Shown piece by piece: positions 57,478 to 64,000 of a stretch of DNA of 64,000 bases (within the stretch, counting starts at the first letter, position 1; each line of letters opens with the position of its first letter). The notes beneath the pieces were generated by a model, which was given only the letters and a program-made list of their open reading frames with translations, searched no databases and was not told the DNA's origin. This stretch comes from Vulcanimicrobiota bacterium (GTDB lineage Bacteria; Vulcanimicrobiota; Xenobia; Xenobiales; JADMJV01). The stretch lies in assembly GCA_017307785.1 (NCBI GenBank), contig JAFKGI010000043.1, positions 1 to 64,000 of the forward strand. The letters run 5' to 3'. The translations under genes were made by a program, and so were the position numbers.

Positions 57478-59102
57478 TCGCCCAGGGCCTTCAGCATTTT
57501 CTGCGCTTCCTGGCGGTCTTTCTCGGTCAGCCCCAGCTTCAAAGCTTTGCGCAGAGCCGCCCTCGCTTTCTCGCGTTCCCCCAACGCCCGCCAGATTTCT
57601 CCCAGGCGTTTGGAGACCGAGCCGCTGCGCGAACGGTCCAGCTTTTCCGCTTTGAGCATGACTTCCAGGGCCTGGCGATTTTCACCCAATCCCAGCAGAG
57701 CGGCTGCATAGGTGTCCATGATGTGCGGTCGGTCGGGGGCTAGCTTGAGAGCATATTCGGCCTGGTCTTTGGCTTCTTGATAGTATTTGACGTGAACGAA
57801 AACCCAGGCCCGCCAGTTGTAGGATTCGGCAAATTCAGGCTTCAGTTCCACCAGTCGGTCGGCCGGCTCGATGGCTTCCTTCCAATGGCCCTGCTCTTCC
57901 AAGGCTCGAATCTTGATGGCCAGGCTGGCCCATTTTTCGCCATTGTCTTGCGCCGCCCGATAAGCCAGAAGCGCGGTATCCTCTGCCGCTGCAGGGGTCT
58001 TCTCCCTTAGCTGGGCTTCCGCCAGAAGCATCCATTCACCCCAACTATCGGGGCGTGGGAGAGCCGAGCTCGCCAGCTTACCCCCCTGAAAACGGCCGAT
58101 TTGATCGGCCAGACCCCTGTCTTCGGAAGTCAGTTTCGTGTGCTCCACGACCCTTTCCAGAATCTGCAGGGGTTGGTCGGACCAGACGTCGACTCGAAAG
58201 TAGCGATGACCCAGTGGTAGAAGCGCACTGCGCACTCCCGGTTGCTTGATGGAGGCGGGCAGAATCGTCCATTTGCCCGGAGTCTGAGACATGAGCACGG
58301 ACGTCGATTCGGAGGTGCAGGCAATCCCGACCCCGGGCGCGACCAGATAGGTGCCGTTGGCTTCGGTGTTCTTTTGGAAGAACAAGGGCAGTTGGAATTC
58401 CATCCCCGCCAGCGAGTAAGTCTGAACCGGATAGTCCGTCCAGCCTTTCGGCACAGCAATTCGCCCTAAGGACCACAGGGTGAGAAGAACGAAAAGTCCC
58501 AGAACTCCTGAGTAAACCTTGCTCTGCGGTCGATAGCGGATGGCCAACACACAGACAATGCCCGTCAACAGGCCGCCCAGGTGGGCCCAGTTGTTTACTC
58601 CCGAGATGCTCAGTCCGAAACCGGCGTTCAGCAGAATCGTCCAAATCAGGGAGCGCTGCACGTGCCCGCGAGTGACGACCGCGGTGGCTCCAAACAGTCC
58701 GAAGATGGCGCCCGATGCACCGGCCGAGAGCAGGAAAGTCTGGTGAATTCCCGAGCTCAGCAGAGAGCCCCCGAGACCGGACACGCCATAGAGAACGGCG
58801 AAGCGCCGCCAGCCCAGTGCCTTTTCCAGCGCATCCGAGCGAACCAGACAATACATGTTGAGAGCCAGGTGCAGCCAGGAAAGATGCAGGAACATACTGC
58901 TCCACATCCGCCAGCCATCGCCCCATCCCCATTGCAAACTCACCGATGCGCCCGCTCGTAATAGCGTGGCCGAGCTCAACTCCAGCCAGGAGTCTCCTCC
59001 GTGAGTCTGCTGCCAGAGCAACGCCAGCAGAAACACCACCACGTTGACGGCCACCAGCCCATAGGTGACCAGAGCCACTCGTCTGTCCTCAATCTCTTCC
59101 AT
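57474..59102 (-). CDS. rhomboid-family intramembrane serine protease with C-terminal TPR region
   Basis: A 542-aa protein. Residues 1-220 form a six- or seven-helix rhomboid: MWSSMFLHLSWLHLALNMY, catalytic Ser130 in LSAGASGAIFGLFGA and His174 in NNWAHLGGLLTG. A soluble, beta-rich domain (about 225-385) follows, then TPR-like helices (about 390-540: AYRAAQDNGEKWASLAIKIR, LKPEFAESYNWRAWVFVHV, ALKLAPDRPHIMDTYAAALLG). Rhomboids cleave membrane proteins within or next to the bilayer; the TPR region may recruit substrates. ATG 59102 is used because the family fold begins immediately after; the frame extends to 59156. Confidence 0.92.
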   Translation of the reverse strand: MEEIEDRRVALVTYGLVAVNVVVFLLALLWQQTHGGDSWLELSSATLLRAGASVSLQWGWGDGWRMWSSMFLHLSWLHLALNMYCLVRSDALEKALGWRRFAVLYGVSGLGGSLLSSGIHQTFLLSAGASGAIFGLFGATAVVTRGHVQRSLIWTILLNAGFGLSISGVNNWAHLGGLLTGIVCVLAIRYRPQSKVYSGVLGLFVLLTLWSLGRIAVPKGWTDYPVQTYSLAGMEFQLPLFFQKNTEANGTYLVAPGVGIACTSESTSVLMSQTPGKWTILPASIKQPGVRSALLPLGHRYFRVDVWSDQPLQILERVVEHTKLTSEDRGLADQIGRFQGGKLASSALPRPDSWGEWMLLAEAQLREKTPAAAEDTALLAYRAAQDNGEKWASLAIKIRALEEQGHWKEAIEPADRLVELKPEFAESYNWRAWVFVHVKYYQEAKDQAEYALKLAPDRPHIMDTYAAALLGLGENRQALEVMLKAEKLDRSRSGSVSKRLGEIWRALGEREKARAALRKALKLGLTEKDRQEAQKMLKALGD

Positions 59103-59240
59103 CCAGGCCCTTTCGCCAGCACGGCAGTACTGGCCCCCAGTGATCCGGGTCTGCACGACGAACTGATAGCCAACTCTCTCCCCGCGGTCCCGCTTCGCCT
59201 ACTCTGAGAACAAGAGAATTCGCGAAAGCAGGTGGCCCCG

Positions 59241-59561
59241 ATGAAAAAGCACGGATGGATGTCGTCGAGCCTTATGATCGTCATGATGGCCGTGGTGTTG
59301 GCGGTGGTGCTCACTCCCTGGAAGGCGGCCCGCGGTCAACTGGTGCAGGTGCAGGGTAAGGTCACCGCGGTTGACCCCGCCAAGCAAAGCGTGACCGTGC
59401 TCGACACTCATACGGCCGAACCGGTCACGCTTCAGATGGGACGAGACGCCTTCGAGCCCGGTCAGGGCTGGAAGACGCTACACAAGAAGCCGCGCGTCCA
59501 AGTGATGGCGACTTACAATTTCGACGGCAGCGTGCAGGCCCGCCGTCTGGTCTTACTCTAA
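59241..59561 (+). CDS. small secreted or membrane-anchored protein with OB-like domain
   Basis: A 106-aa protein. One hydrophobic helix (residues 9-25, after MKKHG) acts as a signal or anchor. The mature part (LVQVQGKVTAVDPAKQSVTVLD ... VQVMATYNFDGSVQARRLVLL; abbreviated) looks like a small OB-type beta barrel of the DUF5666/'copper-binding periplasmic' kind, but no metal site is visible. Divergent from the rhomboid gene and convergent with the lytic transglycosylase gene, with two bases between stops. Confidence 0.6.
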   Translation: MKKHGWMSSSLMIVMMAVVLAVVLTPWKAARGQLVQVQGKVTAVDPAKQSVTVLDTHTAEPVTLQMGRDAFEPGQGWKTLHKKPRVQVMATYNFDGSVQARRLVLL

Positions 59562-59563
59562 GT

Positions 59564-60250
59564 TTAAGCTCCGCGCTTTTTGCGGCGGCTGATGTACTCG
59601 CCCGCGATCGAGGCGACGTAGTTTTGGGTTTCGCTGTAGGGAGGCACGCCTCCGAAGGAAGAGACATTGCCCGGGCCCGCATTGTAGGCGGCCAGAGCTA
59701 ACGAGAGGTCGCCGAACTGGCGGTACAGGTCGGCAAAGTAACGGGTGCCGGCGGCCACATTCTGGATCGGGTCATAAGCATTCTGGCAACCCAGGTCGGT
59801 GGCCGTTTCCGGCATCAGCTGCATCAGTCCCTGAGCGCCCACGCCCGAGGTGGCCGACGGATTGAAAGCTGACTCATGCTTGACAATAATCTCGATAATC
59901 AGCGGATCGATATTGGCCAGACGAGCCTGTTCCTCGATTACCGAGTTGAGTTGGACTTGAGCGGGGGTCCACTGCGAGCCGTTCCAGGCCGAATAGCTGA
60001 CCGTCCGCTCCTCGAGTTTGGTATTGGCGCTGTCGTTGTAGGTGTAGATATTCTGTTGGCCGAGCGGCGTTACCGCCGAGGTTCGTGTGAAGGAACGGGG
60101 TTGTGCCACGACTCTGGTGGCAATGCGGGGAACGCAGTTGCTATAGCTGTTGACTCCGGAACTACTGCCGGTGAGCTCGATGCGGGGGCGCGCCTGAGCA
60201 CCGATGGAAAGCGAAAGCAAAGCGAGAAATCCCAACCCGTATTTGTACAT
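59564..60250 (-). CDS. lytic transglycosylase (SLT domain)
   Basis: A 228-aa secreted peptidoglycan lytic transglycosylase. Signal peptide 1-20 (GLGFLALLSLSIGAQA), a linker of about 80 aa, then an SLT domain (about 105-215): catalytic Glu126 in IVKHESAFNPSATSGVGAQG (ES motif and GxxGLMQ follow as QGLMQLMPETA), LAAYNAGPGNV and YVASI. It cleaves the MurNAc-GlcNAc bond to give 1,6-anhydro ends. ATG 60250 has AGGAG upstream; the longer reading to 60295 lacks a signal. It is next to PBP1A, a common pairing of synthesis and cleavage. Confidence 0.93.
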   Translation of the reverse strand: MYKYGLGFLALLSLSIGAQARPRIELTGSSSGVNSYSNCVPRIATRVVAQPRSFTRTSAVTPLGQQNIYTYNDSANTKLEERTVSYSAWNGSQWTPAQVQLNSVIEEQARLANIDPLIIEIIVKHESAFNPSATSGVGAQGLMQLMPETATDLGCQNAYDPIQNVAAGTRYFADLYRQFGDLSLALAAYNAGPGNVSSFGGVPPYSETQNYVASIAGEYISRRKKRGA

Positions 60251-60396
60251 TAAGTCTCCTTTGATATTCAAAACGTGGCTGGACTTTGATAACAAGCGAG
60301 GGAGGACGCGAATAGTTCCAGTCGAGTACGAAAATACCAGGGGCGAGTGAGGGTGGCCCCTGTGGCCGCGGTCGTAAGCGGCCTAAGCTGAGTTTT

Positions 60397-62505
60397 ATGA
60401 ACGCTCGACGTTGGCGCCTGGTGCGCACTTTTTTCCTGGCGCTCGTCGCGGGGGTCCTGGCATTTTCCTACATCGGCTACCGGACCGCCCGAGCGATCTT
60501 GCGAGACATCGATCATAGTTTGCCGGACCTCTCCTGGGTGCAGCGTCATCGTCCCGGCAAAATTACCACCGTCTACTCTCGGGAAGGCAAGATCATCGCC
60601 ACACTCAGCGAGCAACGACGCAAAGTGGTTGGTTTGGCCCAGGTTTCCCCGCATGTGCTGCGCGCCCTGATCGCCACCGAGGATTCGCGTTTTTACTCCC
60701 ATCACGGCGTCGATTTTTACGGCATAGGCCGGGCCGCGCTGGGCAATCTCAAAGGCGGCCACTCGCAAGGCGCCAGCACCATCACCATGCAGTTGGTGCG
60801 CCACTATTTTCTCAACCAGGAGCAAAGCTACTGGCGTAAGATCCAGGAGGCGCTGTTGGCCCAACGCCTGGAAAAGACCATGAGCAAGGATGAAATTCTC
60901 ATCCGCTACCTGAATGAGGTCTACTTCGGCGCCGGAGCCTACGGCATTCAGTCGGCCGCCGCCACCTACTTCGGAAAGTCGGCCAAGAACCTGAGCCCGG
61001 TAGAGTCGGCCCTGATCGTGGGCTTGCTGCAATCCCCCAGCGGTCTTTCCCCCTACAGCAATCCCAAGGGCGCCCATCAGCGGACCCTGGAGGTGCTCGA
61101 CCGTATGGAGTCTCTCGGCTACCTGACCGGAGCCGAAAAGGCCGAAGCGGTCGGACGCTATGACAAACTGGCCCCCAAGCGACCGATGCAGGCCAGTAAC
61201 GTCATCAAATACCCCTACTTCACCAACTACGCTCTGAGCCTGGTGGCCAAGCAGATACCCCACAATCTGCTTTACGAGGGCGGCCTGAGCATTCGCACCA
61301 CCATGGATCTGCGCGCTCAGCGTCTGCTGGAACAAGAGGTCACCTCGACCCTCAATTCCTCAGGCTCCGGCTATGGCGCCGACTCGGCCGCGGTGGTGTT
61401 GATCGACAACGCCAGCGGAGAGATCCGAGCCATGGTGGGAGGGCGCCAGTATAGCGCCAAGGATCGTTTCAATCGCGCCTGGCAGTCTCGCCTGCAAGCC
61501 GGCTCTTCCTTCAAGCCCTTTCTTTACGCCACGGCTCTGAGCAAGGGGATGGACCCCGAGTCTCGCTTCTCCGACGACCCGGTCAAAGTGGCCTATGACG
61601 ACAGCAGCGGAACCCAACGCACCTGGGAACCGGCAAATTTTGACCACCAGTCCAAAGGTCAGATCCCCATGCGCGAAGCTCTCAAGCTGTCGCGCAACAC
61701 CGTGGCCGCCCGTTTGATTTGCTACACCGGCATCGACCCGGTGCTGCAGATGGCTCATCGCCTGGGTATCCAGAGCGAGTTGCCCCAGGTCCCCTCGGTT
61801 GCTCTGGGCGTCGGAGAAGTTTCACCGCTCGAGATGGCCACCGCCTACTCCACCATCGCTCGCGGCGGCTTGTTCGTGCCCGCCACCTGTTTGCGCAGCG
61901 TGCAGACTCCTCAAGGCGACACCTTTCGGTTGCCTCATGCCTGGAGGGATCAGGTCCTCACTCCCGAGCAGGATGCCCAACTGGTGGAAATGATGATGCG
62001 GGTGGTGGAGGAAGGTACGGGCGGAGGCGCGCGACTCAACGGCGTGCAAGTGGCCGGCAAGACCGGGACCACCGACAAGTACCGCGACGCCTGGTTCATC
62101 GGGTTCACTCCGCGCTACACGATGGCTGTTTGGATGGGTAACAGCAACCACAAGCCTACCTACGGCATGACGGGTGGCAGTCTGCCGGCCACCCTGTTCG
62201 CCCGAGTCATGGGACAGTTGGAAGCCTCGACTCCCACCCCCACCTTTGCCGGCTTGCGAGCTCAGCCCCAAAAGTTCAAGCTCTGCAAAATCAGCCATCA
62301 ACTGGCGACCACTGGCTGCGAAAAGACCTACCAGGAGCGATTTTGGCGCACCGCTCCTACCCAGACCTGCGAGGAGTGCGAAGCCAGGCCCAAGCTTGTG
62401 CTGACCAGCCTGGATGAGCCGCAGTACGTCCTCGATGAAGCCCCCGATACCGCTCCTCCGGTGGACCCCGTCACAAGCGAACCCTCGGAAGATTTCGAGC
62501 AATGA
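60397..62505 (+). CDS. mrcA: class A penicillin-binding protein (PBP1A)
   Basis: A 702-aa bifunctional peptidoglycan synthase. Short cytoplasmic tail and one membrane helix (11-28), glycosyltransferase domain (about 55-230; catalytic Glu95 in ATEDSRFYSHHG, QGASTITMQLVR, RKIQEALLAQRLE), transpeptidase domain (about 320-600): Ser370 in AGSSFKPFLY (SxxK), SRN at 432-434 and KTG at 555-557 (GKTGTTDKYRDAWFIG). It polymerises glycan strands and cross-links peptides outside the cytoplasmic membrane. The C-terminal tail is Pro/Asp/Glu-rich. TAAGCT lies seven bases before the ATG; no Shine-Dalgarno. Confidence 0.96.
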   Translation: MNARRWRLVRTFFLALVAGVLAFSYIGYRTARAILRDIDHSLPDLSWVQRHRPGKITTVYSREGKIIATLSEQRRKVVGLAQVSPHVLRALIATEDSRFYSHHGVDFYGIGRAALGNLKGGHSQGASTITMQLVRHYFLNQEQSYWRKIQEALLAQRLEKTMSKDEILIRYLNEVYFGAGAYGIQSAAATYFGKSAKNLSPVESALIVGLLQSPSGLSPYSNPKGAHQRTLEVLDRMESLGYLTGAEKAEAVGRYDKLAPKRPMQASNVIKYPYFTNYALSLVAKQIPHNLLYEGGLSIRTTMDLRAQRLLEQEVTSTLNSSGSGYGADSAAVVLIDNASGEIRAMVGGRQYSAKDRFNRAWQSRLQAGSSFKPFLYATALSKGMDPESRFSDDPVKVAYDDSSGTQRTWEPANFDHQSKGQIPMREALKLSRNTVAARLICYTGIDPVLQMAHRLGIQSELPQVPSVALGVGEVSPLEMATAYSTIARGGLFVPATCLRSVQTPQGDTFRLPHAWRDQVLTPEQDAQLVEMMMRVVEEGTGGGARLNGVQVAGKTGTTDKYRDAWFIGFTPRYTMAVWMGNSNHKPTYGMTGGSLPATLFARVMGQLEASTPTPTFAGLRAQPQKFKLCKISHQLATTGCEKTYQERFWRTAPTQTCEECEARPKLVLTSLDEPQYVLDEAPDTAPPVDPVTSEPSEDFEQ

Positions 62506-62541
62506 CTTAAGTACGGGGGGGAGCCGGCCGATTGCCATGCC
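62506..62541 (+). promoter_or_regulatory. CTTAAG promoter-like region before the cytochrome c peroxidase gene
   Basis: CTTAAG at 62506-62511, 36 bases before the ATG at 62542, and GATTGC ending six bases before it (62530-62535). Third instance of the CTTAAG/GATNNN arrangement, though GATTGC is a poor -10 and the spacer is 18 instead of 17. Confidence 0.3.
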
Positions 62542-63534
62542 ATGGCGACCAAGTCGGCTGTGATTTCTCTGGCGCTGCTGAGCACGGGCAGCTTGTGGTG
62601 GATGACCTACGCTCCGGAACGGCGCGGACTCACCCATCACCAACAACACCATGGGGCTCGAGAGCTGGTCTCTCCTCTGGAAACGCCGGAACCGGAAGAC
62701 CCGGCTGAGGTGCAACTGGGACGTCGCCTTTTTGCGGAGAAACGGCTGTCCGGCGGACAGACCGTCTCCTGCCAGAGCTGCCACGATCTGCAGGCCGGGG
62801 GAGTCGATCATCTGGTCCGTTCGGTAGGCGATCACGGCGCGTTGGGGAACATCAACGCCCCCACCGTCTACAACGCCTATCTGAACTCCAGCTTGTTTTG
62901 GGACGGACGAGCGGAGACGCTGGAAGAGCAAGCTGGCGCGCCCATTACCAATCCCAAAGAGATGAATGCCGGTTGGAGTATGGTGCTGGCACGCCTCAAT
63001 GCCGATGCTTCTTACCACTCGGCTTTCCAAAAGGTGTATGGGACTCCGCCCAGCCGCGAAGGAGTGGTGGCCGCGCTGGCCGCCTACGAACGCACGCTGA
63101 TCACGCTGGATTCTCCTTTCGACCGCTACTTGCGCGGTCACCGTCAGGCCATCTCGGCCGAAGCCTTGAGGGGATATGAGAAGTTCCGTAGCTACGGCTG
63201 TATCTCATGTCACCAGGGTGCGAACGTGGGCGGCAACATGTATCAGAAGTTCGGCGTGATGGGTGACTACTTCCAAGATCGCGGACACGTCACTTCGGTC
63301 GACTGGGGTCGTTTCAATGTCACCCACAAAGAAGAAGACCGCTATGTTTTCCGCGTTCCGAGCTTACGCAACGTGGCACGCACCGCACCTTATTTCCATG
63401 ACGGTAGCGCTACCAACTTGCCCACCGCCATCCGCGTGATGGCTCACTACCAGTTGGGACGTCACCTCAGTCAGGTTGAAGTCAACGAACTGGCGGCTTT
63501 CCTGAACTCGCTGACGGGGGTGGCTCGGCCGTGA
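62542..63534 (+). CDS. di-haem cytochrome c peroxidase (CCP/MauG family)
   Basis: A 330-aa periplasmic di-haem protein. Residues 1-22 are the signal or anchor. Haem sites are CQSCH (Cys77-His81) and CISCH (Cys220-His224). Surrounding strings such as RRLFAEKRLSGGQTVSCQSC (20 residues), NAPTVYNAYLNSSLFWDGRA and PSLRNVARTAPYFHDGSATN are standard for bacterial CCP, which reduces hydrogen peroxide using electrons from small cytochromes. The N-terminal THHQQHHGARE is His-rich. The stop overlaps the next gene's GTG start, giving an operon with the DAHL-like sensor. Confidence 0.94.
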   Translation: MATKSAVISLALLSTGSLWWMTYAPERRGLTHHQQHHGARELVSPLETPEPEDPAEVQLGRRLFAEKRLSGGQTVSCQSCHDLQAGGVDHLVRSVGDHGALGNINAPTVYNAYLNSSLFWDGRAETLEEQAGAPITNPKEMNAGWSMVLARLNADASYHSAFQKVYGTPPSREGVVAALAAYERTLITLDSPFDRYLRGHRQAISAEALRGYEKFRSYGCISCHQGANVGGNMYQKFGVMGDYFQDRGHVTSVDWGRFNVTHKEEDRYVFRVPSLRNVARTAPYFHDGSATNLPTAIRVMAHYQLGRHLSQVEVNELAAFLNSLTGVARP

Positions 63535-64000
63535 TTTCGCTGCGCGAGAAGATCCTGGGAGGAGCGCTGCTGCTGAGCTTTTCGCTGTGCAGCTGGGCGG
63601 CTCGAGATGCGAACTACGAGCAGCAGCAGCGCATCAATACGCTGCTCCAAGAAATCCCGCTGCGCCGTGAAGCGCTTCTGGAAGAGGTGCTGCGTGTCAA
63701 CAGCAACCTGGCCTGGTCTTACGACGCTTTGGAAAGCACCAAGCAAAACGTGGAGGCCTCGGTCGAAGAACTGGCCACCCTGCTGCACAATCCGGCCTAC
63801 CGTAACTATCCGCAGCTGAACGCGAATCTTAAGGAATTTCGCCAGGAGCTGGCCACCGATTTCCGCATTCTGGAGACTTTCAAGAGCGAGAAGTCTATCC
63901 TGCGCAATTCGCTCGCTTACCTGCCGGTGGCCTACCGTGACGCCCTCGAACGTTCCTCCCCGGCCGAGCAGCAGCGCCTCAAGGACATCTTCCTGGAAAC
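63531..64000 (+). CDS. DAHL-like sensor protein, 3' end cut by the window
   Basis: Open from GTG 63531 to the window end (156 codons seen). A hydrophobic N-terminal segment (ILGGALLLSFSLCSWAA, about residues 8-24) is followed by helical sequence INTLLQEIPLRREALLEEVLR and NSNLAWSYDALESTKQNVEASVEELA that resembles the DAHL sensory domain (PF19443-type helical extracytoplasmic region) usually linked to histidine kinases or receptors. The GTG overlaps the peroxidase stop (GTGA), so sensor and peroxidase are co-translated. The output domain lies beyond the window. Confidence 0.65.
   Translation, partial: MISLREKILGGALLLSFSLCSWAARDANYEQQQRINTLLQEIPLRREALLEEVLRVNSNLAWSYDALESTKQNVEASVEELATLLHNPAYRNYPQLNANLKEFRQELATDFRILETFKSEKSILRNSLAYLPVAYRDALERSSPAEQQRLKDIFLE

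Noticed and set aside
61822..63141. 439-codon minus-strand open frame
   Set aside because: Antisense to PBP1A and cytochrome c peroxidase, both unambiguous on the plus strand.
1..64000. tRNA, rRNA, IS elements, integrase or prophage genes
   Set aside because: None found by eye; no transposase or integrase motif and no terminal inverted repeats in any gap.

Overview
This is a 64-kb chromosomal window from a GC-rich (about 60%) Gram-negative-like bacterium with a dense gene layout, short gaps, many convergent or ATGA-type overlaps, lipoproteins, type IV-pilin-like proteins, a class A penicillin-binding protein and c-type cytochromes. Many proteins belong to families I do not recognise and look lineage-specific (Pro-rich N-termini, Gly/Ala-rich membrane repeats, EF-hand/Gly-rich proteins). 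This suggests a poorly characterised phylum, perhaps near Vulcanimicrobiota/Eremiobacterota or Armatimonadota. That placement is a guess; no rRNA or universal marker is present. I saw no tRNA, rRNA, CRISPR array, insertion sequence or integrase.

Layout. 1-3.6 kb: LysR regulator, secreted hydrolase, TerB-like protein, cytochrome c and a repeat lipoprotein. 3.7-8.2 kb: a three-gene membrane formate dehydrogenase operon. Its catalytic subunit reads an in-frame UGA as selenocysteine with a textbook SECIS hairpin, and it lacks a Tat signal. 10.2-17.6 kb (minus strand): a phosphorelay operon in which STAS protein, PAS-HK-REC-REC-HPt kinase, REC-HD-GYP phosphodiesterase, REC-PAS-HK-REC kinase and an AlkZ-related protein follow each other, with start/stop overlaps between the kinase, HD-GYP and second kinase genes. 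17.6-22.2 kb: SGNH hydrolase, an autoregulated-looking MarR/MFS efflux pair, LamG and DUF1444-like proteins. 22.3-29.7 kb: a second signalling cluster: a chemoreceptor with an altered tip coupled to a miniature pseudokinase, a NarL-type regulator, two incomplete histidine-kinase-like proteins, a REC-HDOD protein and a DUF1152 protein. 30.5-33.1 kb: a lipoprotein with two gamma-carbonic-anhydrase-like domains followed by a repeat membrane protein. 33.2-38 kb: hydrolase, GAF-PAS hybrid kinase, SBF-type transporter. 38-45.9 kb: mostly unrecognised proteins (zinc ribbon, EF-hand, LysM-like) and an aldo/keto reductase. 46-51.4 kb: signal peptidase I, a response regulator and a pseudopilin-like locus. 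51.4-59.6 kb: DUF2339 membrane protein, PilZ, PhyH-type dioxygenase, a Clp-N-only protein and a rhomboid-TPR protease. 59.6-64 kb: lytic transglycosylase, PBP1A, di-haem cytochrome c peroxidase and a truncated DAHL-like sensor.

The most interesting observations are: (1) the tandem gamma-carbonic anhydrase whose two domains keep complementary zinc ligands; (2) the non-canonical chemoreceptor translationally coupled to a pseudokinase; (3) the selenocysteine formate dehydrogenase without Tat signal, behind a perfect palindrome; (4) several genes whose only upstream signal is a -10-like hexamer placed exactly six bases before the start codon, suggesting leaderless mRNAs, two of them sharing an identically spaced CTTAAG element in 51-bp divergent spacers. 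All domain calls were made by eye.
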